DNA from: Stenotrophomonas sp. 57
GTDB lineage: Bacteria > Pseudomonadota > Gammaproteobacteria > Xanthomonadales > Xanthomonadaceae
Direction of reading: 5' to 3'
DNA length: 64,000 nucleotides
NCBI RefSeq assembly: GCF_030291075.1
Contig: NZ_CP127407.1
Coordinates: 3,346,001-3,410,000 of the forward strand
Part shown: positions 26,801 to 36,823 of the stretch, piece by piece
How the letters are laid out: each line of letters opens with the position of its first letter
Numbering within the stretch: the stretch's first letter is position 1
Notes under the pieces: model-generated
Database searches by the model: none
What the model saw: the letters and a program-made list of their open reading frames with translations, nothing else
Told to the model about the DNA's origin: nothing
Program-made: the position numbers and the translations under genes

Positions 26801-27896
26801 CCACGTAGCGGATGCGCGGCACCGTCAGCGAGGTCTCGGCCACGTTGGTGGCCAGCACGATGCGTCGGTTCGGACCGGGATTGAACACCCGGTCCTGGTC
26901 CTGGTTGGACAGGCGCGCGTACAGCGGCAGCACCTCGGTGTTGCGGTACTTGCGCCGTTCCAGCGACTGGTGCGCATCGCGGATCTCGCGCTCGCCCGGC
27001 AGGAAGATCAGCACGTCGCCGCGTGCGTCCAAGCGGGTGATCTCGTCGACAGCCGACACGATGGCATCGTTGACGGTGCGTTCGCCTTGGTCTTCGCCCT
27101 CGCCTTCCAGCGCGCGGTAGCGCACTTCCACCGGGTAGGTACGGCCTTCGACGCTGATCACCGGCGCATCGTCGAAATGCTGGGCGAAGCGGTCGGTGTC
27201 GATGGTTGCCGAAGTGACGATCAACTTCAGGTCCGGGCGCTTGCGCAGCAGCTGCTTCAGGTAGCCCAGCAGGAAATCGATGTTGAGGCTGCGTTCGTGC
27301 GCCTCGTCGACGATGATCGTGTCGTAGTTCGACAGCCAGCGGTCGCTGGCGGTCTCCGCCAGCAGGATGCCGTCGGTCATGAACTTGATGCGGCTGTCGT
27401 CGCTGACCTTGTCGTTGAAGCGCACCTGGTAGCCCACCAGCTGGCCCAGTTCGCTGTGCAGTTCCTGCGCCACGCGGCTGGCCACTGCGCGTGCGGCAAT
27501 CCGTCGCGGCTGGGTGCAGCCGATCATGCCGGCCTGGCCACGACCGGCGGCCAGGCACAGTTTCGGCAGCTGTGTGGTCTTGCCCGAGCCGGTTTCACCA
27601 GCGATCACCACCACCTGGTGGTTGCGGATCAGATCGATGATCGCGTCGGCTTCACGCGCAATCGGCAGCTGCGGGTCCAGAGTAATGGACGGCTGCTGCT
27701 GCGCCCGCGCCTGCCGGCGCTGCACCGACGCCTGCAAGGCCTGCTCGAAGGTGGCGGCCAGCGCCGCATCCTGCGGCTTGGACTGGCACCGCGAGAGCAT
27801 CCCCAGCAAACGGCCCCGGTCGCGGCTCATGGCGCCGTCGATGGCGGCGCGCTGTTGGCGCAGGCGGGGCGATGGATTTTTATCGATAGAGTTCAT
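23811..27896 (-). CDS. hrpA: HrpA, ATP-dependent RNA helicase (DEAH box)
   Basis: Large DEAH/RHA helicase, 1361 aa, close to E. coli HrpA (1300), which acts in mRNA processing and rescue of collided ribosomes. Walker A GETGSGKTTQLP, DEAHERSLNIDFLLGYL, TSATIDTDRF, TNVAETSLTVPRIRYV and QRKGRCGR motifs are present. The HA2 and OB-fold regions and the long HrpA-specific C-terminal domain follow. ATG 27896 was chosen over the TTG one codon upstream. It is divergent from dps. Confidence 0.95.
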   Translation of the reverse strand: MNSIDKNPSPRLRQQRAAIDGAMSRDRGRLLGMLSRCQSKPQDAALAATFEQALQASVQRRQARAQQQPSITLDPQLPIAREADAIIDLIRNHQVVVIAGETGSGKTTQLPKLCLAAGRGQAGMIGCTQPRRIAARAVASRVAQELHSELGQLVGYQVRFNDKVSDDSRIKFMTDGILLAETASDRWLSNYDTIIVDEAHERSLNIDFLLGYLKQLLRKRPDLKLIVTSATIDTDRFAQHFDDAPVISVEGRTYPVEVRYRALEGEGEDQGERTVNDAIVSAVDEITRLDARGDVLIFLPGEREIRDAHQSLERRKYRNTEVLPLYARLSNQDQDRVFNPGPNRRIVLATNVAETSLTVPRIRYVVDPGFARVKRYSPRNKLDRLHIEPISQASANQRKGRCGRIAEGICYRLYAEADFQARPEFTDPEIRRSSLAGVILRMLQLGLGRIEDFPFLEAPDERAVADGWQQLTELGAIDAERRMTTIGKQMARLPVDVKLARMLVAAQAAGCLRPMLVIASFLGIQDPRERPPEARGAADSAHAQFADGRSEFVGVLRLWDAYRQAHEDLTQSKLRDWCGRHFLGFLRMREWRELHRQLRLLCEELGWKEEAVDASMAPLLAGSSAPAPARDDAAAVKATRGQLHRAARLAREGKADAAPAPVAVRAQKEQAPAGGGFSERVRAAAYQTLHRALVAGLPTQIGHRTEKGDFQAPRQRRFLPFPGSALSKRPPPWLLVANLLDTQKVWGMTLAAIEPDWVIAELPHLLLRKHFDPHWSRAQGQVLASEQISLFGLVLAPKKPVHYGRIEPVEAHDIFVRQALVTGEINTRASFVADNQKLLEVAREEEAKLRRAGIVADEDWQARWYLDRVPPQIHSAAGLDTWWKGLAPEQRKTLHWSLADLLPGEGSEQERYPKYLALGQARLPLHYRFEPGADDDGVTLDVPLHLLNALDPVQLGWLAPGFVADKASALIRSLPKAMRRNYVPAPDFGRAFYEAFPQPSADAITGELARFLSRATGATVTALDFEPGSIEPHLHMNLRLRDEQGKVLATSRDLDALRARFGGRAGDAFAARAGREMAADGLRTFPATPIPLQVPGEAGVPAYPALLDEGDSVALRIFADRQQAQEAHPLGVRRLLEIALAEKVKQARKQLPVGAKTGLLYAAIESQERLRGDLVDAAMNAVLAEGLDDIRDAAAFEQRREHAAKALFGEAMSRLKLAETILALVAELKPMLEAPLMGWARGNLDDMEAQLAGLIHPGFLRDTPADALAQYPRYLKAMILRTERAKRDPPRDQARMLELHPFLEALEVGEQQGLRDRPQWQALRWDLEELRVSLFAQELGARTGISAKKLAQRVTALRQAS

Positions 27897-27982
27897 CAAT
27901 CGGTTCGTTCAAAACTTTGAAAGCGACCAGTCATCACGACCGGTTTATTGTGAAGGCCAACGATTCCACAAGGAGGAACCCC

Positions 27983-28531
27983 ATGGCGAAGACCAAGAGC
28001 ACGACCAAGGCCAAGACCGGCAAGCAGAAGCTTGCAGCGGCGGCACCGTCGGCGCCGAACATCGATATCGGGATCACCCAGGGCGACCGCAAGAAGATCG
28101 CCGACGGTCTGTCGCGCTTCCAGGCTGATGCGTTCACGCTCTACCTGAAGACGCACAACTTCCACTGGAATGTGACCGGGTCGATGTTCAACTCGCTGCA
28201 CACCATGTTCGAGACGCAGTACACCGAGCAGTGGGCGGCACTGGACGACGTGGCCGAGCGCATCCGCGCGCTGGGCTTCAATGCCCCGGGCTCCTACCGG
28301 GAATTCGCTGCGCTGACCTCGATCGTCGAGGAACCGGGCCTGACCGACAGTGCGGACTGGCGTGAAATGGTACGCCAGTTGGTGGTCGCCAACGAAGCGG
28401 TCTGCCGTACGGCACGTGAAGTGCTGGATGTGGCGGCCAAGGGCGACGACGCCCCGACCGAGGACCTGATGACCCAGCGGCTGCAGACGCACGAGAAGTA
28501 CGCCTGGATGCTGCGTTCCCTGCTCCAGTAA
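27983..28531 (+). CDS. dps: Dps-family ferritin-like DNA protection protein
   Basis: Iron-storing dodecamer subunit that protects DNA from oxidative damage. The product is 182 aa. The N-terminal tail is Lys/Thr/Ala-rich (AKTKSTTKAKTGKQKL), as in DNA-binding Dps proteins. The ferroxidase residues H61, D88 and E92 (HNFHWNVTGSM; LDDVAERIRALG) keep the E. coli spacing of 27 and 4. ATG 27983 has a strong AGGAGG at 27971-27976; a longer in-frame option lacks one. Confidence 0.94.
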   Translation: MAKTKSTTKAKTGKQKLAAAAPSAPNIDIGITQGDRKKIADGLSRFQADAFTLYLKTHNFHWNVTGSMFNSLHTMFETQYTEQWAALDDVAERIRALGFNAPGSYREFAALTSIVEEPGLTDSADWREMVRQLVVANEAVCRTAREVLDVAAKGDDAPTEDLMTQRLQTHEKYAWMLRSLLQ

Positions 28532-28569
28532 GGGTTGGGGGTGTTCGGCAGGGCTGCGCCCTGCACCCG

Positions 28570-28740
28570 CAGAGGCCTTGAAGCCAAGGCCAGAGCCAGA
28601 GCGAAAGCTGGTTTCCTGTGGGGTGGCAGGGTGGGTCCGGTGACAGGGACGCCGTAAACCCGTCCTTGTGGGCTTGGCCGCGGCATCCGTGCCGCGGACA
28701 CCCCTGCCACCGGACCCACCCCGCCTTCGACAGGTCCCCG
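28570..28740. repeat. Composite palindrome copy D
   Basis: Outer arms (28629-28648 and 28702-28721) pair with one mismatch over 20 bp. The core GGGACGCCGTAAACCC and TTGTGGGCTTGG follow, then a small hairpin (CCGCGGCA-TCCG-TGCCGCGG). The right edge ends CCTTCGACAG. The left flank is a degenerate GCCAGAGCC/GCGAAAGC tract. Confidence 0.85.
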
Positions 28741-28760
28741 CGATCTGCCGGCAAGGCCAT

Positions 28761-28803
28761 TGGGGTCAGATCCGTTTTCCGCAGGAAAACGGATCTGACC
28801 CCA
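28761..28803. repeat. Perfect 20-bp inverted repeat with 3-nt loop (GGGGTCAGATCC type)
   Basis: Arms 28761-28780 and 28784-28803 are exact complements around GCA. A degenerate relative occurs at 59387-59427. It lies between palindrome copies D and E in the dps-recQ gap and could act as a terminator or nuclease barrier. Confidence 0.85.
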
Positions 28804-28830
28804 TTTCGCTTGTCGATATCTGACAGATTT

Positions 28831-29030
28831 CATCCACGCATGGCGTGGATGGCCCCACCGTCATCGGGAAACTGTCGAAGGCGGGGCGGTGTCGGATTGC
28901 GGGGTGTCAGCCGCATGGATGCGGCTGCCAAGCCACCATGGACGGGTTCACGGCGTCCCCGCAATCCGACAGCGCCCCGCCAAACCACGAGTCACCCCAG
29001 AGCCGGCTGTTGCCTTTGACGTTGCACTGG
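28831..29030. repeat. Short palindrome and composite palindrome copy E (inverted orientation)
   Basis: CATCCACGC/GCGTGGATG at 28831-28851 is a short palindrome. Copy E has outer arms 28880-28904 and 28957-28981 (one mismatch in 25). The reverse core GACGGGTTCACGGCGTCCCC and a hairpin AGCCGCAT-GG-ATGCGGCT lie between. The left edge has ACTGTCGAAG. The 28532-29088 gap holds copies D and E and no gene. Confidence 0.85.
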
Positions 29031-29088
29031 CTTGTAGCAGGTGCAGGGCGCAGCCCTGCCGACTCCCCCGCCGGGGTAAACTAAGCGG

Positions 29089-30890
<1,802 letters not shown>

Positions 30891-30894
<4 letters not shown>

Positions 30895-30913
30895 CGCCGG
30901 GCCATGCCCGGCG
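30891..30913. repeat. GTAG-ended palindrome overlapping the recQ stop codon
   Basis: GTAGCGCCGGGCCATGCCCGGCG-type hairpin. The TAG of its GTAG end is the recQ stop codon. Confidence 0.75.
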
Positions 30914-30977
30914 GCCCGCTGATCGGCCGCGCTGCGCGCTCGCCGGGCGTGGCCCCAACGGCGCGCGGGCGCCCCCT

Positions 30978-31042
30978 GTAGAGCCGAGCCCACGCTCGGC
31001 TGCTTCTACGCGAGCGGCAGCCGAGCGTGGGCTCGGCTCTAC
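30978..31042. repeat. Inverted pair of SMAG-type palindromes
   Basis: Two 24-nt units (30978-31001, 31019-31042), each a hairpin (AGCCGAGC...GCTCGGCT) with a GTAG end, face away from each other with GTAG/CTAC at the outer limits. This is the paired arrangement typical of S. maltophilia GTAG REP elements. It lies between recQ and copL. Confidence 0.85.
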
Positions 31043-31118
31043 ATTGATGCCGCTCCAACCTTGAACACGCCATTCAGCAAGAAGTGCATCCGCGCCCACT
31101 TGCGGCTAAATTGACGCC

Positions 31119-31502
31119 ATGTCCCTCGCCTCGACCCTGCTCCGTGTCGTGCTCATGCTCAGCCTGTTGCTCAACGGGCTGAACGCGGCCATGGCCAGCG
31201 GTCATGAGGAAATGGGGCGGATGGCCCATGCGATGGCCGCCACGATTGGAGGCGGCGATGCCGACTGCCACCACCACGCCGCCATGCAGGCCGGCGAGGC
31301 CCCGCAGGCCAAGGCCCCCGCCCACGACGCCCACTGCCAGATCAAGGACTGCGTGCGCAGTTGCGCGCAGCACCCGCTGCTGGCGGTGCAGCCATTGCCG
31401 TACCTGACGGGTCCAGGCCTGTCGCTGGCACCGCAGCCGATGCCGGCCAATGGCCGCCCGGCGCCGGCGCTGCCACCCATCTCACGCCCTCCCATCGGCT
31501 GA
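31119..31502 (+). CDS. copL: CopL-like copper-responsive leader protein
   Basis: 127 aa, first gene of the copper operon. A hydrophobic N-terminus (about 5-28) is followed by a His/Met/Cys-rich metal-binding segment (HEEMGRMAHAM, DCHHHAAM, HDAHCQIKDCVRSCAQHP). In Xanthomonas copL precedes copAB and is needed for their copper-induced expression, so the same is inferred here. Homologues vary greatly in sequence; identification is by position and composition. Confidence 0.85.
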   Translation: MSLASTLLRVVLMLSLLLNGLNAAMASGHEEMGRMAHAMAATIGGGDADCHHHAAMQAGEAPQAKAPAHDAHCQIKDCVRSCAQHPLLAVQPLPYLTGPGLSLAPQPMPANGRPAPALPPISRPPIG

Positions 31503-31577
31503 TTCCACACGCACCGTGCGCCCTGCGCACCACAGCCGGCCGCCTGCCGGCGTCTTTCCGTGTCTGGAGTCTCCACC

Positions 31578-33380
31578 ATGAATACCCGCACTCCCCCCGG
31601 CCCGGGCGCCCTGCCCATGCCGTCGCGCCGCCTGTTCGTACAAGGCCTGTCCGCCGGTGGCGTGGTCGCCGGCATCACCGCCGTCGGCGTGCCGCAGCGC
31701 GCGCTTGCCGCGGCCACTGCCACCCCACGCCTGGCCGGCGCCCCTGCCGTACTCAGCGATACCCGTCTGGAACTGTCCATCGGCGAATCGCTGGCCAACT
31801 TCACCGGCCGTACCCGCCCGGCGATCACCGTCAACGGATCGCTGCCGGCACCGATCCTGCGCTGGCGCGAAGGCCAGACCGTGGATCTGTTCGTGCGCAA
31901 CACGCTCGATCGCCACCCGACCTCGATCCATTGGCACGGCATCCTGCTGCCGGCCAACATGGACGGCGTGCCCGGGCTGAGCTTCAACGGCATCGGCCCC
32001 GGCGAGACCTACCACTACCACTTCGACCTCAAGCAGTCGGGCACCTACTGGTACCACAGCCACTCGATGTTCCAGGAGCAGGCCGGCCTGTACGGCGCGC
32101 TCATCATCGACCCGGCCGAACCGGCGCCGTACCACCACGACCGCGAGCACGTGATCATGCTCTCGGACTGGACCGACATGGACCCGGGCGCGCTGTTCCG
32201 GCGCATGAAGAAGCTCGCCGAGCACGACAACTACTACAAGCGCACCCTGCCCGACTTCCTGCGTGACGTGAAGCGCGAGGGCTGGTCGGCCGCGCTGTCG
32301 GACCGTGGCATGTGGGGCCGGATGCGGATGACGCCGACCGACATCTCCGACATCAACGCGCACACCTACACCTACCTGATGAACGGCACCGCCCCGGCCG
32401 GCAACTGGACCGGGCTGTTCCGCAGCGGCGAAAAGGTGCTGCTGCGCTTCATCAACGGCGCCTCGATGACCTACTTCGATGTGCGCATCCCCGGCCTGAA
32501 GATGACCGTGGTGGCCGCCGATGGCCAGTACATCCATCCGGTCAGCATCGACGAGTTCCGCATCGCCCCGGCCGAAACCTACGATGTACTGGTGGAGCCG
32601 ACCGGGCAGGACGCGTTCACCATCTTCTGCCAGGACATGGGCCGCACCGGCTTTGCCGCCGGCACGCTGGCGGTACGCCACGGCCTGCAGGCGCCGATTC
32701 CCGCGCGCGACCCGCGCCCGCTGTTGACGATGAGCGACATGGGGCATGACATGGGCGCGGGCGGCCATGGCGGGCACGACATGTCCACGATGATGGGCAC
32801 GGACCACGGCAGCATGCATCACAGCGCACATGGCGGCGGCACAACCGCCAGCAAGGCACCGAAACATCCGGCCAGCGAGCGCAGCAACCCGCTGGTGGAC
32901 ATGCAGAGCTCGGCCACCGACCCCAAGCTGGACGACCCCGGCATCGGCCTGCGCGACAACGGCCGGCAGGTGCTGACCTACGGCGCGATGCGAAGCCTGT
33001 TCGAAGACCCGGATGGCCGCGAGCCGAGCCGCGAGATCGAGTTGCACCTGACCGGCCACATGGAGAAATTCTCCTGGTCGTTCGACGGCATCCCGTTCGC
33101 CAGCGCCGAGCCGCTCCGGCTGAACTACGGCGAGCGCATGCGCATCGTGCTGGTCAACGACACGATGATGCAGCACCCGATCCACCTGCACGGCGTGTGG
33201 AGCGATCTGGAAAACGCGCAAGGTGAGTTCAAGGTCCGCAAGCACACCATCGACATGCCGCCGGGCACCCGCCGCAGCTACCGCGTGCGCGCCGATGCAC
33301 TCGGTCGCTGGGCTTACCACTGCCATCTGCTGTACCACATGGAAGCGGGCATGATGCGCGAAGTGAGGATCGAAGAATGA
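31578..33380 (+). CDS. copA: CopA, periplasmic multicopper oxidase (copper resistance)
   Basis: Tat-exported multicopper oxidase, 600 aa, thought to oxidise and bind Cu(I) in the periplasm. The twin-Arg signal is SRRLFVQG (about 16-23). Copper sites are SIHWHGILLP, YWYHSHSMFQEQ, HPIHLHGVW and AYHCHLLYHMEAGM. A Met/His-rich insert (MGHDMGAGGHGGHDMSTMM) lies near residues 390-415. ATG 31578 is preceded by GGAG; longer in-frame options precede it. It overlaps copB by 4 bp. Confidence 0.95.
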   Translation: MNTRTPPGPGALPMPSRRLFVQGLSAGGVVAGITAVGVPQRALAAATATPRLAGAPAVLSDTRLELSIGESLANFTGRTRPAITVNGSLPAPILRWREGQTVDLFVRNTLDRHPTSIHWHGILLPANMDGVPGLSFNGIGPGETYHYHFDLKQSGTYWYHSHSMFQEQAGLYGALIIDPAEPAPYHHDREHVIMLSDWTDMDPGALFRRMKKLAEHDNYYKRTLPDFLRDVKREGWSAALSDRGMWGRMRMTPTDISDINAHTYTYLMNGTAPAGNWTGLFRSGEKVLLRFINGASMTYFDVRIPGLKMTVVAADGQYIHPVSIDEFRIAPAETYDVLVEPTGQDAFTIFCQDMGRTGFAAGTLAVRHGLQAPIPARDPRPLLTMSDMGHDMGAGGHGGHDMSTMMGTDHGSMHHSAHGGGTTASKAPKHPASERSNPLVDMQSSATDPKLDDPGIGLRDNGRQVLTYGAMRSLFEDPDGREPSREIELHLTGHMEKFSWSFDGIPFASAEPLRLNYGERMRIVLVNDTMMQHPIHLHGVWSDLENAQGEFKVRKHTIDMPPGTRRSYRVRADALGRWAYHCHLLYHMEAGMMREVRIEE

Positions 33381-34381
33381 GCCGCTCACTGCTTTCCCCC
33401 AGCCTGCTGGCCCTGGGCCTGGCCGCCGCGTTGCCGGTGTTCGCGCAGTCGCACGCGGGCCATGACATGCGCGCCATGAACGCGCCTGAGAAGGCCACGA
33501 AGTCCGCGAAGACGCCTGCCGAACCGGTCGATCATTCGAAGATGGACCACTCGACCATGGATCACTCGAAGATGGACCACGCCGCAATGCAGCCAGCGAC
33601 GATGGACCATTCCACGATGGATCACTCCAGCATGGACCACGCGGCGATGGGTCACGGCACGCCCGCACCCACCGAGCCGCGCGAGCCGATCCCGGTCCCG
33701 ACCGACGCCGACCGCGCTGCCGCCTTCCCCCCGATCGCGCATGGCGCGATGGAACACGCGCCGGAGATCAACAGCCTGCTGCTGATCGACCGCCTCGAAC
33801 ACTGGGATGGCAAGAGCAGCAACGGCCAGGCCTGGGAAGCCACCGGCTGGATCGGCGGCAACATCAATCGCCTGTGGCTGCGCACCGATGGTGAGCGCAG
33901 CCGTGGCCGCACCGAGTCGTCATCGCTGGAGGCCCTGTACGGCCGTAGCGTGTCGCCGTGGTGGGACGTGCTGGTCGGCGTGCGCCAGGACTTCCGCCCC
34001 GCCGACTCGCGCACCTGGGCGGCAATCGGCATCCAGGGCCTGGCGCCGTACAAGTTCGAAAGTTCGGCCACGCTGTACATGGGCTCCGGTGGCCAGGTGC
34101 TGGCCAAGGCCGAAGTCGAGTACGACGTGCTGCTGACCAACCGCCTGATCCTGCAGCCGCTGCTGGAAGCCACCGTCGCGGCCAAGGATGAACCGGAGTA
34201 CGGCATCGGCCGCGGCCTGAACAAGTTCGAGGCCGGGCTGCGCCTGCGCTACGAGTTCAGCCGCCGCTTCGCGCCATACATCGGCATCAGCCACGAACGC
34301 AGTTTCGGCGACACCGCCGACTATGCTGGCGACCACGCACGCGACACGCGTTGGATGGCCGGCGTGCGGATGTGGTTCTGA
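33377..34381 (+). CDS. copB: CopB, outer-membrane copper resistance protein
   Basis: 334 aa with a signal peptide (about 1-23). A repetitive Met/His region of MDHS-x-MDH units (33530-33655) lies ahead of a C-terminal CopB beta-barrel (EHWDGKSSNGQAWEATGWIG, GVRQDFRP, RYEFSRRFAPYIGISHERSFG). It starts inside the copA stop (ATGA). The repeat probably chelates copper. Confidence 0.94.
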   Translation: MSRSLLSPSLLALGLAAALPVFAQSHAGHDMRAMNAPEKATKSAKTPAEPVDHSKMDHSTMDHSKMDHAAMQPATMDHSTMDHSSMDHAAMGHGTPAPTEPREPIPVPTDADRAAAFPPIAHGAMEHAPEINSLLLIDRLEHWDGKSSNGQAWEATGWIGGNINRLWLRTDGERSRGRTESSSLEALYGRSVSPWWDVLVGVRQDFRPADSRTWAAIGIQGLAPYKFESSATLYMGSGGQVLAKAEVEYDVLLTNRLILQPLLEATVAAKDEPEYGIGRGLNKFEAGLRLRYEFSRRFAPYIGISHERSFGDTADYAGDHARDTRWMAGVRMWF

Positions 34382-34462
34382 GCAGCGGATCGTGAGCAAC
34401 TGCCAGCCCCGGCAGCCGCCGGGGCCGGCTAGACTGCGCCTCGTTCCATTGCAGGCCCCGCC

Positions 34463-34975
34463 ATGTCGCTGCAGATCCGCCGCGCCACCCTCGCCGACGT
34501 CGACGCGTTGTCGGCCATCGCCATCGCCACCTACAACGAAACCTGGGGTGACTCGTATCCGGCGCAGGAGCTGCAGGATTTCCTGCAGGCGCACTACAGC
34601 AGCGAACCGCAGCGCGCCGAGCTGTCCGACCCCCGCAGTGCGGTCTGGCTGCTGATGGATGGTGACGCCGTGGTCGGCTATCTGGCCGCCGGTGCGAACA
34701 CCCTGCCGCACACGGATGCATGCGAGGGCGACATCGAACTGAAGCGGTTCTATATCCTGGCCGACTATCAGAACGGTGGCCACGGCGCACGCCTGATGGA
34801 TGCGTTCATGGAGTGGCTGGACCAGCCGCAGCGCCGCACCCTGTGGGTGGGCGTATGGGAAGAAAACTTCGGCGCGCAGCGCTTCTACGCGCGCTATGGC
34901 TGCAGCAAGGTTGGCGAGTACGACTTCATCGTCGGCGATACCCACGACCGCGAGTTCATTCTGCGCCGGCCGTGA
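34463..34975 (+). CDS. GNAT family N-acetyltransferase
   Basis: 170 aa. The N-terminal IRRATLADVDALSAIAIATYNETW and the acetyl-CoA loop LADYQNGGHGARLMDAF followed by GAQRFYARYGCSKVG fit the Gcn5-related fold. The substrate is unknown; the overall pattern resembles small-molecule or protein N-acetyltransferases of the RimI/spermidine type. It lies 81 bp after copB and may be a separate unit. Confidence 0.85.
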   Translation: MSLQIRRATLADVDALSAIAIATYNETWGDSYPAQELQDFLQAHYSSEPQRAELSDPRSAVWLLMDGDAVVGYLAAGANTLPHTDACEGDIELKRFYILADYQNGGHGARLMDAFMEWLDQPQRRTLWVGVWEENFGAQRFYARYGCSKVGEYDFIVGDTHDREFILRRP

Positions 34976-34988
34976 TCATGCCGCGCCT

Positions 34989-35015
34989 GTAGCGTCGAGC
35001 ATGGCTCGACGCTAC
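34989..35015. repeat. Perfect 27-nt GTAG/CTAC palindrome
   Basis: GTAGCGTCGAGC-ATG-GCTCGACGCTAC, between two convergent genes. It probably serves as a shared transcription barrier. Confidence 0.75.
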
Positions 35016-35029
35016 AAAGAGCGAAGCGG

Positions 35030-35359
35030 CTAGAAGTCGAACAGCTCCGACAGGAAGCTGTCCTTCTTCTTTTTCTTGTAGCCGTGGCCGTACTGCTGGC
35101 CACGGCTGTCTTCGTAGCGCTGGCCCAGATGGCGGGTGTCACGGTGCATCACCGGCGGCGGCGGCGCGGCAGCCGGCTGTGCCTGCACAGGTGCAGGCGG
35201 CGGCACCGCTGCACCGGCACCGGCGCGCTCGATGATCTTGTCCAGCTCGCCACGATCCAGCCACACGCCGCGGCAGCTCGGGCAGTAATCGATCTCGATG
35301 CCATGGCGCTCGGCCATCTGCAGGGTCTGGGTCTTGCACACGGGGCACAGCATCGGCAT
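35030..35359 (-). CDS. Zinc-ribbon (zf-TFIIB) domain protein
   Basis: 109 aa. The N-terminal zinc ribbon has C-x2-C pairs (LCPVCKTQTL ... DYCPSCRGVWLDRGELDKII), the TFIIB-type finger found in many small bacterial proteins. A Pro/Ala linker and a poly-Lys stretch near the C-terminus (HGYKKKKKDSFLSELFDF) follow. Start ATG 35359 directly precedes the finger; a much longer in-frame extension is antisense to the CPBP gene and was rejected. Function unknown. Confidence 0.8.
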   Translation of the reverse strand: MPMLCPVCKTQTLQMAERHGIEIDYCPSCRGVWLDRGELDKIIERAGAGAAVPPPAPVQAQPAAAPPPPVMHRDTRHLGQRYEDSRGQQYGHGYKKKKKDSFLSELFDF

Positions 35360-35503
35360 TGCTCCTCTCGGTCCGGTTTCGACTCTACCTGCACTGCGAT
35401 GACTGTGCGGCAACACATGACCGATGGCACAGGGACTTCCGGCGCGTGCCAGCGTCCCTCGCCACCATCCACACTGCGCGCTGGTTCCGCAGGGAGTGCG
35501 CGC

Positions 35504-36271
35504 ATGACCATTCTTTCCCGCCTGCCCAACGCCGTGCGAGGGGTGCTGGTGCTGCTCGGCGTCGGCGTTGGCCTGAATCTGCGCGATATCGCGGCGGCCG
35601 CCGGCACGCCCATTCCCGCCTTGCCCATTGCCTATGGCGGCAGCCTGCTCGACAACGCACTGGCCGCACTCGTGGCGCTGCTGCTGGCCGCGCTGATGCG
35701 TCCACGCGGGACGGGCCTGATGGCCAGCCTGGGACTGCGCGGCAACGGCTGGCGTGGCCCAATGTGGGTACTGCTGGCCAGCCTGCCGTGCTGGCTGGGC
35801 CTGGCGCTGCTGGGCACGCCCAACACCGCACTGACCCCCCTGGATGCAACGATGCTCGCCGTGCTGTTCCCGCTGGCCGAGGAAGTGCTGTTCCGCGGCC
35901 TCGGCTTCGTGCTGCTGGTGAAACTCATGCGCGGGCCATGGCCCCTGCTCGCGCTGCCGCAGGCGCTGCTGTTCGGCTGGGTGCACTGGCTGGGTTTTGG
36001 CGGCTTCGACGGTGGCGGGACCGCCCTGTTCGTCGGCGCGGTGATTGCCCTGGGCGGTTTCATCTTCGCCTGGCTGGATCACCTGGACGGCGACACCCTG
36101 TGGTGTGGCCTGGTCCTGCATGTATCGATGAACCTGGCCTGGAATGTGTTCAGCCTCGATGACGCCGTCGCGCTCGGCTGGCAAGCCACCAGCCTGCGCA
36201 TCGGCACCGCGCTGCTGGCCGTGGCAGTGCTGGCCTGGCAGGTACGCCCGCGACGCCCACGCCCGCTGTAA
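35504..36271 (+). CDS. CPBP family intramembrane metalloprotease
   Basis: 255 aa, mostly hydrophobic, with about 7-8 transmembrane segments. CPBP (Abi/CAAX protease-like) motifs are PLAEEVLFRG (EExxxR), LFGWVHWLGFG and GLVLHVSMNLAWNVF. Members cleave prenylated or other membrane substrates; the target here is unknown. ATG 35504 has AGGGAG upstream. Confidence 0.87.
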   Translation: MTILSRLPNAVRGVLVLLGVGVGLNLRDIAAAAGTPIPALPIAYGGSLLDNALAALVALLLAALMRPRGTGLMASLGLRGNGWRGPMWVLLASLPCWLGLALLGTPNTALTPLDATMLAVLFPLAEEVLFRGLGFVLLVKLMRGPWPLLALPQALLFGWVHWLGFGGFDGGGTALFVGAVIALGGFIFAWLDHLDGDTLWCGLVLHVSMNLAWNVFSLDDAVALGWQATSLRIGTALLAVAVLAWQVRPRRPRPL

Positions 36272-36363
36272 CGCCCGCTTAGCCTGGCGTGCACGCCGGG
36301 ATCACCCCCGGCTTGCGCATACTTGCGCGCCTTTTCATTGCTGCTTTCCGGAGCTGTAGCGTC

Positions 36364-36786
36364 ATGTTGCTGTCCAAGCGCCACGTTGAACCCCGCGTCC
36401 TGCTGATCGAGGATGCCGAGGAAACCCGCGAGCTGAGCCGTCTTGCGCTGGAAAGCCAGGCCTGCCACGTGGTGGGCGTGAGCTCTGCCGAAGCAGCATT
36501 GGGCCTGCTGGCCGCTGGTGAGCGTTTTGACCTGCTGTTCACCGACGTCAACCTGGGTGCGATCAGCGGTATTGAAGCGGCCAACCAAGTGCGCGGACTG
36601 TACCCGCACCTGCCGATCCTGGTGACCTCGGGCATGGACCAGCACCAGGTGTTGCCGCAGCTGCGCGACGGCATCCATTTCCTGCCCAAGCCCTACAACA
36701 TGAGCGAGCTGCTCGACGCCATCCGGCTGTGCTTCCGGCATGCCGATGTCGGCGTATTGACCGGGCCGGATGCGCAGGCAGCCTGA
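36364..36786 (+). CDS. Single-domain response regulator
   Basis: 140 aa receiver domain only: E16/D17 acidic pair, phospho-acceptor D61 (LLFTDVNLGAISG), T88/S89 region and K109 (FLPKPY). No output domain and no adjacent kinase, so its partner is not evident. ATG 36364 was chosen; a longer frame has no ribosome-binding site. Confidence 0.85.
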   Translation: MLLSKRHVEPRVLLIEDAEETRELSRLALESQACHVVGVSSAEAALGLLAAGERFDLLFTDVNLGAISGIEAANQVRGLYPHLPILVTSGMDQHQVLPQLRDGIHFLPKPYNMSELLDAIRLCFRHADVGVLTGPDAQAA

Positions 36787-36792
36787 TGCACT

Positions 36793-36813
36793 CATCCACG
36801 CATGGCGTGGATG
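36793..36813. repeat. Short palindrome CATCCACGC...GCGTGGATG
   Basis: Same short palindrome as at 28831-28851, here between the response regulator and the convergent esterase. Confidence 0.6.
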
Positions 36814-36823
36814 GAATCCTCCA

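Noticed and set aside
25062..27920. 952-codon plus-strand frame opposite hrpA
   Set aside because: Antisense shadow of a helicase with all DEAH motifs.
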